64,000 bases of DNA, from NCBI GenBank assembly GCA_050250955.1, contig JBFWNR010000001.1, forward strand, positions 1,178,001-1,242,000, given 5' to 3'. The notes under the pieces are model-generated. The model did not search any database, was not told the origin of the DNA, and worked only from the letters and a program-made list of their open reading frames with translations. Position 1 is the stretch's first letter; every line of letters begins with the position of its first letter. The position numbers and the translations under genes were made by a program. The DNA comes from CAWAYR01 sp050250955. Its GTDB lineage: Bacteria > Acidobacteriota > Vicinamibacteria > Vicinamibacterales > UBA2999. Positions 1 through 8,785 of the stretch are shown piece after piece.

Positions 1-553
<553 letters not shown>

Positions 554-565
554 GCGGTGGCGATG

Positions 566-946
566 TCAGTCGAGCAGCTGGAGTCCGTGGTCGACGAAGT
601 GGCGGAAGTCCGCGTCCGCCGAGATGAGCGGCACGCGGTGATCGATGCAGGATTGCGCGATGAGCACGTCGGCCGTCCGCGCTCGCCGGCCGGCGGCGAT
701 GACGGCCGCCCGCAAGCGCCCGGCGCGCTCCCAGTACTCGGGCAGGACGTCGAGCTGGGGCACGATGCCGAGAAGGCGGGTCACTTCGGGGGTCACGCCG
801 GGCAGCGACAGCACTTCGGTGACGACGAGCGGCGGCAGCACCGCCGTGCCGGCGTCGAGTGCCGCCTGCAACGCCTCGGTATCGGAACCGGTGCGACCGT
901 TCAGGTGCCGGATGAGCGAGCTGGAGTCCAGGGCGACGACGTTCAC
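566..946 (-). CDS. vapC: PIN-domain ribonuclease toxin, VapC family
   Basis: This 126-residue protein has the size and acidic motifs of VapC toxins, which are Mg-dependent endoribonucleases. The expected carboxylates are visible: Asp7 in ALDSS, Glu44 in VTEVL, Asp93 in TADVLIA and Asp111/Asp113 in SADADF. It starts with GTG at 946, overlapping the TGA of the upstream antitoxin by four bases, so toxin translation should depend on antitoxin translation. All catalytic positions are intact, so the toxin is probably active. The RNA target cannot be read from sequence. It lies directly upstream of the topoisomerase gene in the same orientation. Confidence 0.88.
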   Translation of the reverse strand: MNVVALDSSSLIRHLNGRTGSDTEALQAALDAGTAVLPPLVVTEVLSLPGVTPEVTRLLGIVPQLDVLPEYWERAGRLRAAVIAAGRRARTADVLIAQSCIDHRVPLISADADFRHFVDHGLQLLD

Positions 947-1146
947 CGGTCCTCGCGCAGCGTCTCGAGGTCGTCGGGAATGTCGAGGGTGCCGCCGAGC
1001 TCGAGCAGCCGGCGCTGCGCGCGACGGGAGGCGATGAGCCTGAGGCCCTCACGGACCGTCGCGGTCACGCCTTCCCCGGTGGCGGCCCTCGCCTCCTCGA
1101 GCAGGGCCGTGGGCACTTCGATCGTGATCTTCTGCGTCGAAGCCAT
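943..1146 (-). CDS. vapB: Antitoxin, VapB-like
   Basis: A 67-residue protein beginning MASTQKITIEVPTALLEEAR, which resembles the ribbon-helix-helix N-terminus of VapB/CopG-type antitoxins that bind their own promoter. The C-terminal 30 residues are rich in Arg and Leu and would wrap the toxin. I chose the ATG at 1146 because a TATCAT hexamer lies 7 bases upstream. The ATG at 1155 overlaps that hexamer and would not be transcribed from it. A short inverted repeat at 1159-1177 sits just upstream and could be the autoregulatory operator. Confidence 0.82.
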   Translation of the reverse strand: MASTQKITIEVPTALLEEARAATGEGVTATVREGLRLIASRRAQRRLLELGGTLDIPDDLETLREDR

Positions 1147-1153
1147 ATGGCCC

Positions 1154-1159
1154 ATGATA
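1154..1159 (-). promoter_or_regulatory. -10 hexamer of the vapBC operon, leaderless layout
   Basis: TATCAT on the minus strand, 7 bases before the vapB ATG at 1146. No Shine-Dalgarno sequence is present, as at other genes in this window. Confidence 0.5.
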
Positions 1160-1177
1160 CCAGCAATCAATACTGGT
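1159..1177. promoter_or_regulatory. Candidate VapBC operator (inverted repeat)
   Basis: Arms ACCAG (1159-1163) and CTGGT (1173-1177) are separated by 9 AT-rich bases and lie directly upstream of the vapB -10 hexamer. Autorepression by the VapBC complex at such a site is known for the family. The assignment here is by position only. Confidence 0.4.
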
Positions 1178-1232
1178 GTTCTGGACAGGTGTGGCGCACT
1201 GGTCACGACCGGTCCGCAGCCCCGGGATGAGT

Positions 1233-1715
1233 TCAGATCCAACTCACCTCGTGGCCGACAGCCACCAGGTAGCGCTGGAAGTCCGCGCCGGCCAGCACCA
1301 GCGTCGCGGTGTTGACGTTCGGGTGGAAGGCGACCCGCGCGGCGTCGCGCACCGCGACGTCGATTGCCACCTCGACGCGCCGGTCGCGATCGTTGATGAG
1401 GCCGAACGGCGACACCGACCCGGGCGCGAGTCCGAGATGGCGCTGCAGCCGCTCGGGCGAGGCGAAGCCCAGTTTGCGCTCACCGAAGTGCTCGCCGAGC
1501 GCCGCCAGGTCGCCGCGCCGCGCCGTCGACAGCACGACGAGGAAGTGACGGGTGCCCTTCTGGTTGCGCAGGAACAGGTTCTTGCAGTGCAGGGCGTCGA
1601 TGGCGGCCCAGTGCACCTCGGCCTCGGCCACGGTGGCCACCGCCGGGTGCTCGTGGCGCACGAACGGGATGTCGAGCGCTGCCAGGTACTGCTCGACGTC
1701 GGCGCCGGCGCTCAC
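1233..1715 (-). CDS. YbaK/ProX-type aminoacyl-tRNA deacylase (PrdX-like)
   Basis: A 160-residue free-standing homologue of the editing domain of prolyl-tRNA synthetase. Such proteins hydrolyse mischarged tRNA(Pro), typically Ala-tRNA(Pro). The conserved block with the functional lysine is present (IDALHCKNLFLRN, near residue 40), followed by HFLVVLS and the C-terminal FHPNVNTATLVL segment typical of PrdX. The GTG start at 1715 overlaps the stop of the upstream flavoprotein gene by four bases, so the two are translationally coupled despite unrelated functions. The whole reading frame extends far upstream through an unrelated region, and that extension is a shadow frame. Confidence 0.85.
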   Translation of the reverse strand: MSAGADVEQYLAALDIPFVRHEHPAVATVAEAEVHWAAIDALHCKNLFLRNQKGTRHFLVVLSTARRGDLAALGEHFGERKLGFASPERLQRHLGLAPGSVSPFGLINDRDRRVEVAIDVAVRDAARVAFHPNVNTATLVLAGADFQRYLVAVGHEVSWI

Positions 1716-3103
1716 GCCTCGGGCACCAGCTTGCCAGGGTTCATCAGGCCGCGCGGGTCGAGAGCCCGCTTGACGTCGCGCATCACCGCCACGGCGTCGC
1801 CGTGCTCGCGCGCCACGTACTTCAGCTTGCCGAAGCCGACGCCGTGCTCGCCCGTGCAGGTGCCGCCGAAGTCGAGCGCCCGCTCGACCAGGCGGTGGTT
1901 GGCGGCGCTGACCCGGGCGAGTTCCTCCGGGTCGTCCGGATCGAGCATGAAGATCAGGTGGAAGTTGCCGTCGCCGGCGTGGCCGACCAGCGGCGCGGTG
2001 AGCCCGGAAGCGCGCAGATCCTCCTGGGTGGCCACGATGCACTCGGCGAGGTGGGCGATCGGGACGCAGACGTCGGTGGTCCACGCCTTGCAGCCCGGCC
2101 GCGAGGCGATGGTGGCGTAGAGCACGTTGTGGCGCGCCTCCCACAGCGTCGCGCGTTCCTCGGGCGAGGTCGTCCACTGGAAGGACGTGGCGCCATGGCC
2201 ATCGGCGATCTCGCGGACCAGCCGCGCCTGCTCTTCCACCGCGGCCGGGCTGGGACCGTGGAACTCGAAGAACAGCGTCGGCACTTCCGGGAACGCCGTC
2301 TTCGAGAAGCGGTTGACGATGCCGAGCTGCACCTCGTCGATGATCTCGATGCGCGCCACCGGCACGCCGAGCTGAATGGTCTCGATGACGGTGGTGGCCG
2401 CACCTTCCATCGAGGCGAAGCCGCACACCGCGGTCGAGATCGCCTCGGGGCGGCCGTAGAGCCGCAGCGTCACCTCGGTGATCACGCCGAGCGTCCCCTC
2501 TGAACCGACGAAGAGGCGCGTGAGGTCGTAGCCCGACGACGACTTGCGGGCCCGGCCGCCGGTGCGGATCACCCGGCCGTCGGCCAGCACCACGGTGAGA
2601 CCGAGCACGGTCTCGCGCATGGTGCCGTAGCGCACCGCGGCGGTGCCCGAGGCCCGGGTCGCGGTCATGCCGCCGATGGTGGCGTCGGCGCCCGGGTCGA
2701 CCATGAACATCAGGCCGGTGTTCTTGAGCGCGTCGTTGAGCTTGCGGTGGGTGAGGCCGGCCTCCACCGTCACGTCCATGTCGTCGGCGCTCAGCCGCAG
2801 CACCCGGGTCATCCGCGTGAGGTCGATGGTGACACCGCCGCGCACCGCGTTGACGTGGCCCTCGAGCGAGCTGCCGATGCCGTAGGGGATGATCGGCACG
2901 CCGTGGGCGGCGCAGACGGCCACCACCTGGCTGACCTCGGCCGTGGTCTCGGGGAAGACGACGGCGTCGGGAGCGGCCGGCGCGTGCCACGACTCGCCGT
3001 GGCTGTGGTGCTCGCGGACGGCGGCGGCGGTGGAGACGCGGTCGCCGACGACGGCGCGGAGGTCTCCGAGGAGGGTGTCGAGGGTCGGGGGGCTGAGCGC
3101 CAT
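1712..3103 (-). CDS. FAD-binding oxidase, D-lactate dehydrogenase (cytochrome)/GlcD type
   Basis: A 463-residue flavoprotein of the vanillyl-alcohol-oxidase/PCMH family. Enzymes of this type oxidise D-2-hydroxyacids such as D-lactate or glycolate. The FAD-binding half has PETTAEVSQVV and IPYGIGSSLEGHV. The C-terminal FAD-oxidase half has the signature pieces RPGCKAWTTDVCVP, GHAGDGNFH and GTCTGEHGVGFGK, closest in my memory to mitochondrial-type D-lactate dehydrogenase. No signal peptide or Fe-S motif is visible, so it is probably cytoplasmic. I use the ATG at 3103. Upstream in-frame codons would overlap the divergent gene's promoter. The substrate is not settled by sequence. Confidence 0.87.
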   Translation of the reverse strand: MALSPPTLDTLLGDLRAVVGDRVSTAAAVREHHSHGESWHAPAAPDAVVFPETTAEVSQVVAVCAAHGVPIIPYGIGSSLEGHVNAVRGGVTIDLTRMTRVLRLSADDMDVTVEAGLTHRKLNDALKNTGLMFMVDPGADATIGGMTATRASGTAAVRYGTMRETVLGLTVVLADGRVIRTGGRARKSSSGYDLTRLFVGSEGTLGVITEVTLRLYGRPEAISTAVCGFASMEGAATTVIETIQLGVPVARIEIIDEVQLGIVNRFSKTAFPEVPTLFFEFHGPSPAAVEEQARLVREIADGHGATSFQWTTSPEERATLWEARHNVLYATIASRPGCKAWTTDVCVPIAHLAECIVATQEDLRASGLTAPLVGHAGDGNFHLIFMLDPDDPEELARVSAANHRLVERALDFGGTCTGEHGVGFGKLKYVAREHGDAVAVMRDVKRALDPRGLMNPGKLVPEA

Positions 3104-3146
3104 GCGGTCGAGCGGTATTATCGCGCGGCCTCCGCCCGGTTCGGCG

Positions 3147-3152
3147 TAGAGT
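3147..3152 (+). promoter_or_regulatory. -10 hexamer of the DUF4159 gene, leaderless layout
   Basis: TAGAGT ends 6 bases before the ATG at 3159. No Shine-Dalgarno sequence lies in between. Confidence 0.5.
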
Positions 3153-3158
3153 GGACGC

Positions 3159-4004
3159 ATGGCCCTGGCCCGGCGGACCGCGTGGCGGCGTTGGCCGCGA
3201 GCTGCCGCCGCCGTGCTGGTCGTGGCCGCGCTCGGGCTGGCCGGGGCCGAGGCGCTGGCCCGGCAGCGCCGCTTCGGCGGCCGCTTCCCGATCCCCACCG
3301 AGCAGAGCTTCGACGGCCGCTTCCACTTCTGCCGGGCGGCGTTCCGCACCGGCCGCTTCGGCCGCGGCGGCGGCTGGGGCGTGGACTACCCCGACGCCGA
3401 CGTCAACTTCTCGATCCGCCTGTCGGAGCTGACCCGCACGCGGGTGAGTTTCGACGAGCAGAACTCGCCGCGCCACTTCGTCATCCAGCTCACCGATCCG
3501 GTGATGTTCCGCTGCCCGTTCCTGATGATGACCGAGCCGGGCGGCCTGTTCCTCGACGCCGCCGAGGCGGAGAACCTGCGTCAGTACCTGCTCAAGGGCG
3601 GGTTCCTGTGGGCTGACGACTTCTGGGGCAGCGCCGCCTGGGCGAACTTCGAGCAGGAGATGCGCAAGGTGCTGCCGGCGGCCGAGTTCCCCCTGCGCGA
3701 CGTGAGCGGCGATCACCCGATGCTGCGCATGCAGTTCCCGCTCGACGGCGTGAAGCAGATCGCCTCGATCAACTTCTGGGCCGGCAGCGGCGGCGGCACC
3801 TCGGAGCGGGGCTACGACAGCGCGGTGCCCGAGGCCCGCACGTTCGTCGACCAGCACGGCCGGGTGCTGGTGCTGGCGACGCACAACACCGACTACGGCG
3901 ACTCGTGGGAGCGCGAGGCCGAGAACCCCGAGTACTTCTACAACTTCTCGGTGCCCGGCTACGCGTTCGGCATCAACGTCCTGCTGTACGCGATGTCGCA
4001 CTGA
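3159..4004 (+). CDS. DUF4159 domain protein, exported
   Basis: A 281-residue protein with an Arg-rich N-terminus and one hydrophobic segment (about residues 17-35), so it is exported or membrane-anchored. The rest matches the DUF4159 family, which is common in Acidobacteria: PDADVNFSIRLSEL, then a class-I glutamine-amidotransferase-like fold with GGFLWADDFWG and, at the end, VPGYAFGINVLLYAM. No enzymatic function is established for the family. It is read divergently from the flavoprotein gene across 55 bases and is followed by a small exported protein 18 bases downstream, probably in the same transcript. Confidence 0.85.
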   Translation: MALARRTAWRRWPRAAAAVLVVAALGLAGAEALARQRRFGGRFPIPTEQSFDGRFHFCRAAFRTGRFGRGGGWGVDYPDADVNFSIRLSELTRTRVSFDEQNSPRHFVIQLTDPVMFRCPFLMMTEPGGLFLDAAEAENLRQYLLKGGFLWADDFWGSAAWANFEQEMRKVLPAAEFPLRDVSGDHPMLRMQFPLDGVKQIASINFWAGSGGGTSERGYDSAVPEARTFVDQHGRVLVLATHNTDYGDSWEREAENPEYFYNFSVPGYAFGINVLLYAMSH

Positions 4005-4022
4005 CCGATTCGAGGACCGACG

Positions 4023-4466
4023 ATGACGACTGTCGTGGTGATGATGGCGTGGCTGGCGGCGGCCCCGGTGCAGGAGCAGGAGAAGCGCATTCCGAGCGAC
4101 TCGGTCGAGGTCGCCAGCCGCGGCTGCATCAAGGGCCGCGTGTTCACCGCCACCGAGCGCAGCGCCGAGGACGAGGGCACGCGCCTGGGCCCCGACATCT
4201 CCGGCCGCCACTTCCGCCTCGCCGGACCGCGCGAGGCGATGGACCAGGTGAAGAAGTACAACGGCCAGTGGGTCGAGATGCTCGGCATCGTCAAGAAAGC
4301 CGACTTGAACGACTATCAGCTCGGCCGCAAGGTGGGCGGCGGCCGGGTGGTGATCGGCATGCCGCGCAGCGACCCGACGCGGGGCTCGATCCCGCAGGTG
4401 CCGACCACGCCGGTGATGGACGTGACGGCGGTGCGGTTCCTGGGCGAGCGCTGCCCGATCGGCTGA
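4023..4466 (+). CDS. Small exported protein of unknown function
   Basis: A 147-residue protein that I do not recognise. Residues 1-16 form a short hydrophobic leader (MTTVVVMMAWLAAAPVQ) suggestive of a signal peptide. The mature part has CIKGRVFTATERS and YNGQWVEMLGIVKK, which could form a small beta-barrel (OB-like) domain, and two cysteines far apart. A GAGGA ribosome site lies 5 bases before the ATG. It follows the DUF4159 gene closely and is separated from the convergent gene by a strong hairpin. Confidence 0.7.
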   Translation: MTTVVVMMAWLAAAPVQEQEKRIPSDSVEVASRGCIKGRVFTATERSAEDEGTRLGPDISGRHFRLAGPREAMDQVKKYNGQWVEMLGIVKKADLNDYQLGRKVGGGRVVIGMPRSDPTRGSIPQVPTTPVMDVTAVRFLGERCPIG

Positions 4467-4480
4467 CGCCGCCGGCGTCT

Positions 4481-4507
4481 GCCGAGACGGCGCCGCGCCG
4501 TCTCGGC
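4481..4507. terminator. Bidirectional hairpin between convergent genes
   Basis: Perfect 12-bp arms (4481-4492 and 4496-4507) with a 3-base loop lie in the 50-base gap between two convergent genes. There is no T-tract, so it may act as a factor-dependent terminator or an RNA 3'-end stabiliser. Confidence 0.6.
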
Positions 4508-4516
4508 GGTGCTGGA

Positions 4517-7500
4517 TTACGGCACCACTACCGACACGTCCGCCGACACCGCCGAGGTGCCGCAGGCGTTGCCGGCGGCGAGGCGGAGGAAGTACGGACC
4601 GGGCGGCACGGCGCCGGCGATGGTGGTGGTCGTCGCCGGCAGCGACACGACGGCACGGTCGCTGGCGCCGCTGATCGATCCGGCCTGCAGCACGTAGCCG
4701 AGCGGGATGGCGCCGGCCTGGGCCGCGTCCCAGCGAACGTCGATGGTGCCACTGCCCGCCGTCGCCTGCAGGCCGGTCGGGACCGCCGGGATCGTGCAGA
4801 TGCCGCCACCGGTGGTGATGACGGCTTCGTTCGAGGCCGCGCCGGCGCCGGCGGTGTTCACCGCCACCACGCGCACGAAGTAGGTGGCGGGCGGGGCGTT
4901 CACGGCCAGCGTTCGCGTCGCCGCCGACACCGGGATGGCGCCGATGTCCACCAGGCCGGTCGCCGTGCCGGCCTGGATCTGGTAGCTGCCGACCACCGGG
5001 CCGAGCGGGTTCTCGGTCCACTGCAGGGTCACCGCGGTGCCCTGCACCGTGGCGAGCAGCGCCAGCGGCGGCAGCGGCGGCGCCGCCTGGCCGAGGGCGA
5101 TCTGCACTTCGTTGGACGGCGGACCCGAGCCGGCCGGCGTGACCGCCCGCAGGCGGACGAAGTAGGCGGCGTCGGGCACCGTGGCGCTGAACGCCAGCAC
5201 GTTGCCGAGCGGCAGGCTGATCGTCGGCGCCCCCGGTGATCCGCCGGCTTCGAGCACGTAGGTCTGCACCGGCTCGCCGGTGGCCGTCGCCGGCGCCTGC
5301 CAGGTGAAGAACACCGTGTTGCGGGCGGTGACCGCCATCAGGTTCTGCGGCGCGCCCGGCACCGTGGAGGTCATCACCGTCACGGTGAAGGTGGCCACGG
5401 CCGTCAGCGACCCGTCCGACGCGGTCAGCGTGATGGTCGAGCTCCCCAGCGTCGTCGCCCCGGCGGTCGAGATCGTCACCGTCCGGCTGCCGCCGCTGCT
5501 GGCCAGGACCACGCCGCCAGCCGGCACCACGGCGGTGTTCGACGACGACGCAGTCACGCTCAGCGGCTGGCCATCGGGATCGCTCACCGCGAAGGCGAGC
5601 GGGCCCGACGAGACGCCGCTGCCCGGATCGTAGAGCGTCCGGCTGGCGGGCACCAGCGTGAAGGCCGGCGCGCGGTTGGCCGTGACGGTGATCGTCACGG
5701 TGGCGACGTTGCTCACGTTGGTGCCGTCCGAGGCCCGGTAGGTGAAGCTGTCGGTGCCGCTGAAGCCGTTGGCCGGTGTGTAGACCAGGGCGCCGCTGGC
5801 GGAGAACGACAGCGCGCCGTGCGACACGTTGCTGACCAGCTGCGCGGTCAGCGGCTGGCCCTCGGGGTCGCTGTCGTTGGCGAGCACGCCCGGCGCCGGC
5901 GCGTTCAGCACGGTGTTGAAGGGAATCGTGACGGCGTCGTTCACCGCCACCGGCGGCTGGTTGACCGGCGCGGTGGTGATGGTGATCGCGGCGGCGAGCT
6001 GGACGGCCTGGCCGTCGGGATTGGTGACGGTGAGCGTTCGCGGCCCGACCGCGGCGCCGACCGTGTTCACGGTCAGGACGACCGACGTCGGCGACTGGTA
6101 GGCGACGTTGGTCACCGTCACGCCGGCGCCGCTGAACGCGGCGGCGAGCCGCCGGGCGAAGCCGGTCCCGGGGTCGAAGAAGCCGCGGCCGCCGGTGGCC
6201 GAGCCGGTGACCGTGACCGTCGCCGCGGTGAGGCCGGCCGCCAGCGTGCCCGGCGCCACCGAGGTGATCGTCGCCGGCGGCGGCGCCACGACGCGGACCA
6301 GGCGCAGCCCCCACGAGTCGAAGCCGTCGACGAACTGCTGCAGCGTCCAGACGGTCATGTCGTCGTCGGGATCGAGGCTGGTGGACGAGATGCGGCTCCA
6401 CGGCTGCGCAGTGGCCGGCGCGCCGGCCAGGTTGAAGGTGAAAGTGTGGGCCGGCGTGTAGATTGCCGGGGCGGTCATCGTCTCCGGCGCCGCGCCGGCC
6501 AGACGGCCGGCCACCGCGCCGTGGACCCGGCTCAGCGGACCGGCGGTGGACATGCCGAGCACGACATGCCCCTGGGCGGTGGGCATGATCGCGCTGGTCC
6601 AGTAGCTGGCCGGATTGGCGCCGGCCGGATCCCAGATCGTGCCCGACTGCACCTGCGACACCACGCCGAACAGGTTGGTCAGCTCGTACCAGCGGACGCC
6701 GTTGCGGTTGCCGTTGGCGTCGGCCTCGCCGAAGCCGTCGACCTCGAAGTGATGTGAGGTCCACAGCCGGCCGTTGCGGATCACGGCCGGACCGAGCCGG
6801 CGGTCGTGGCCGGCCAGCGGCAGCGTGCCACCGGGGTGGGGCACGTCGATGGCCGCGCCGGTGGGATCGACGTTCTGGGTGACGACGACCTCGGCCGACA
6901 GCGTCGGCGTGCCGCCGGGATTGGTGATACGGCGCAGGACCAGCCGGCCGGTGTCGAGGTTGTCGACGCCGATCACGTAGCCCTGCGACGTGTTGTCGTC
7001 GAAGTTGGTGACGCCCTGCGGCGCGTAGATGCCGGAGCTGGTCGGCGACGCCACCAGGCCGTGGAACGCGGTGCGGTCGTTCACCGACCCGGCCAGCACG
7101 GTGCTGCGCCGCAGCACGAAGAGCGTGGTCGAGTCGAACGCCAGGCTGTCGAGCGCCGGGCCGCAGCGCTGGTTGACGCCGACGTAGATGGCGTCTTCGT
7201 CGAGCGCCAGCGTCGGGTCGTCGCCGACGCAGGCGGCGCCGCCGCCGACTCCGCCCTGCGTGCGGTCGTTGGTCCACTGCATGAAGGTCCAGGCGCCGGT
7301 GGCCGCGGTCGCCGTGGTGCTCACCGCCAGCAGGTAGCGGTTGGGCAGCGCCACGGTGGACATCAGGACGATCCACCGCCCGGCGCGTCGATCGAAGCGC
7401 ACCCGCGGTGCGGTGGTGGCGGCGCCGTTGCGCACGGTGGAGAAGAAGAGGTCGGTGGTGGCGTTCAGCGATCCGTCGGCGGCGCCGATGGCCTTGGCGA

Positions 7501-7720
7501 AGGAACGGATCCGGCCATTGACGGCGAGCAGGTACTGCGTCGACCCGACGTCGCCCGAAGCGTCCGGCGACACGGCGTTGGTGTCGGGTTCGGCGGTCAG
7601 GCCGTGCGACAGCAGCGTGACGTTGGGATTGCCCAGCGACTGCTGCGCGAGCGCGGCCCCGGGGACGGACACCAGCGCGGCGATCGTCGCCACCACGCGC
7701 CAATCACGGAGGTTCAGCAT
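4517..7720 (-). CDS. Large secreted protein with Ig/cadherin-like and fibronectin type III domains
   Basis: About 1067 residues starting with a clear signal peptide that ends in GAALAQ near residue 26. The first 460 residues look like a propeller-like sialidase/esterase-type domain (repeated TTLFVLR, YVGVNQ-type strands). An IPT/TIG-like domain follows (SVAPGTLAAGLTAATVTVTG), then a tandem cadherin-like domain (PPVAVNDAVTIPFNT, NDSDPEGQPLTAQL), another Ig-like repeat (SDPDGQPLSVTAS) and three fibronectin type III domains to the end (VPGAPQNLMAV, PPLPPLALLATVQG, PAVPTGLQATAG). It is presumably extracellular or on the cell surface. The ATG at 7720 gives the best signal peptide; a GTG at 7729 is possible. 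A TACACT hexamer lies at 7748-7753. Confidence 0.85.
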   Translation of the reverse strand: MLNLRDWRVVATIAALVSVPGAALAQQSLGNPNVTLLSHGLTAEPDTNAVSPDASGDVGSTQYLLAVNGRIRSFAKAIGAADGSLNATTDLFFSTVRNGAATTAPRVRFDRRAGRWIVLMSTVALPNRYLLAVSTTATAATGAWTFMQWTNDRTQGGVGGGAACVGDDPTLALDEDAIYVGVNQRCGPALDSLAFDSTTLFVLRRSTVLAGSVNDRTAFHGLVASPTSSGIYAPQGVTNFDDNTSQGYVIGVDNLDTGRLVLRRITNPGGTPTLSAEVVVTQNVDPTGAAIDVPHPGGTLPLAGHDRRLGPAVIRNGRLWTSHHFEVDGFGEADANGNRNGVRWYELTNLFGVVSQVQSGTIWDPAGANPASYWTSAIMPTAQGHVVLGMSTAGPLSRVHGAVAGRLAGAAPETMTAPAIYTPAHTFTFNLAGAPATAQPWSRISSTSLDPDDDMTVWTLQQFVDGFDSWGLRLVRVVAPPPATITSVAPGTLAAGLTAATVTVTGSATGGRGFFDPGTGFARRLAAAFSGAGVTVTNVAYQSPTSVVLTVNTVGAAVGPRTLTVTNPDGQAVQLAAAITITTAPVNQPPVAVNDAVTIPFNTVLNAPAPGVLANDSDPEGQPLTAQLVSNVSHGALSFSASGALVYTPANGFSGTDSFTYRASDGTNVSNVATVTITVTANRAPAFTLVPASRTLYDPGSGVSSGPLAFAVSDPDGQPLSVTASSSNTAVVPAGGVVLASSGGSRTVTISTAGATTLGSSTITLTASDGSLTAVATFTVTVMTSTVPGAPQNLMAVTARNTVFFTWQAPATATGEPVQTYVLEAGGSPGAPTISLPLGNVLAFSATVPDAAYFVRLRAVTPAGSGPPSNEVQIALGQAAPPLPPLALLATVQGTAVTLQWTENPLGPVVGSYQIQAGTATGLVDIGAIPVSAATRTLAVNAPPATYFVRVVAVNTAGAGAASNEAVITTGGGICTIPAVPTGLQATAGSGTIDVRWDAAQAGAIPLGYVLQAGSISGASDRAVVSLPATTTTIAGAVPPGPYFLRLAAGNACGTSAVSADVSVVVP

Positions 7721-7867
7721 CGGACTCACTCGAACGGGGGGACGTCAAGTGTATCGGCACGACCGGCCGCGTCCCGTCGGCCGGTGCCGCCGGCGCCGGC
7801 CGGATCTGCACAGCAGTGCGGACCACGTCAGGGAAAGCGTCGTCAGCCGGGCCGGCGTGGTCGTTGA

Positions 7868-7873
7868 TACGAT
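7868..7873 (+). promoter_or_regulatory. -10 hexamer of the DUF2461 gene, leaderless layout
   Basis: TACGAT ends 6 bases before the ATG at 7880, and no ribosome-binding site is visible. Confidence 0.5.
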
Positions 7874-7879
7874 GCCGCG

Positions 7880-8629
7880 ATGCCGCCGCTCCCCGGGTTC
7901 ACCGACCGCACGCTGCGCTTCCTGCGGGCGATCAAGCGCAACAACCGCCGCGAGTGGTTCCACGAGCGCCGCGCCGACTACGACACCTACGTCCACGCGC
8001 CGATGGTGGCGGTGATCGAGGCGCTGGCCGTGGACTTCGCGCGCCTGGCGCCGGAGTTCGTCGCGACCCCGAAGCTGTCGATGTTCCGGCCGTGGCGCGA
8101 CACCCGCTTCAGCGCCGACAAGTCGCCGCTCAAGACCCACGTCGCCGCGGTGTTCCCGCACCGCGAGCTCGGCCGCATGCGCGGCGCCGGGCTGTACTTC
8201 GAGGTCACCGGCGCCTACGTGTGGATCGGCGGCGGCGTCTACCAGCCGGACACGGCCGCCCTCCACGCCCTGCGCGTCCACGTGGCCGCCGAGCACCGCC
8301 GGCTGCGGCGGATCCTGGCCGCCCCGGCCTTCGTCGAGCGGCTCGGCTCGATGCACGGCGCCGCTACCGCGCGTGTGCCACGCGGCTTCGATCCGCTGCA
8401 CCCGGCCGCCGACCTGCTGCGCCACAAGCAGTTCCTCGCCTCGCGCGAGGAGCCGGCGGCGTTCGCCGCCCGCCCCGGCTTCTACCGGGATCTCGTCGCC
8501 ACCTTCACGGCGATGGTGCCGTTCGTGCGGTTCCTGAACGAACCGCTCGTCACCATCGCCCGCCAGGCGGCGCTCGACCCGTTGACGGCCGAGCGCGAGC
8601 GCGGCCGCTTCGAGCGCGTGCGGCGCTAG
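7880..8629 (+). CDS. DUF2461 (TIGR02453) family protein
   Basis: A 249-residue cytoplasmic protein of the DUF2461 family, found in many bacteria and fungi with no assigned reaction. Family hallmarks are the N-terminal FTDRTLRFLRAIKRNNRREWFHERR, the central KLSMFRPWRDTRFSADKSPLKTHVAAVF and GAGLYFEV. The length is normal and no signal peptide is seen. It is a single-gene unit between a divergent and a convergent gene. Confidence 0.85.
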   Translation: MPPLPGFTDRTLRFLRAIKRNNRREWFHERRADYDTYVHAPMVAVIEALAVDFARLAPEFVATPKLSMFRPWRDTRFSADKSPLKTHVAAVFPHRELGRMRGAGLYFEVTGAYVWIGGGVYQPDTAALHALRVHVAAEHRRLRRILAAPAFVERLGSMHGAATARVPRGFDPLHPAADLLRHKQFLASREEPAAFAARPGFYRDLVATFTAMVPFVRFLNEPLVTIARQAALDPLTAERERGRFERVRR

Positions 8630-8785
8630 TGGCGTGGTCGTCGGTTCGGTAACGGGGGGGCGCCACCGCCTGAGACACATGCGGCTGGCAGACCAAGTCG
8701 GCCTTGCGTCCGCGGGTCGAGACAGCGGAGCACGACTTCTGCTGGGGCTTGGCCGCCCTGCCCCGCCGAGCGATGTGGCGAGTTC

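Noticed and set aside
1233..7703. A 2156-codon open frame on the minus strand
   Set aside because: Only its last 160 codons are a real gene (the tRNA deacylase). The rest is an Arg/His-rich shadow of the flavoprotein, DUF4159 and fibronectin-type genes, caused by the lack of stops in GC-rich DNA.
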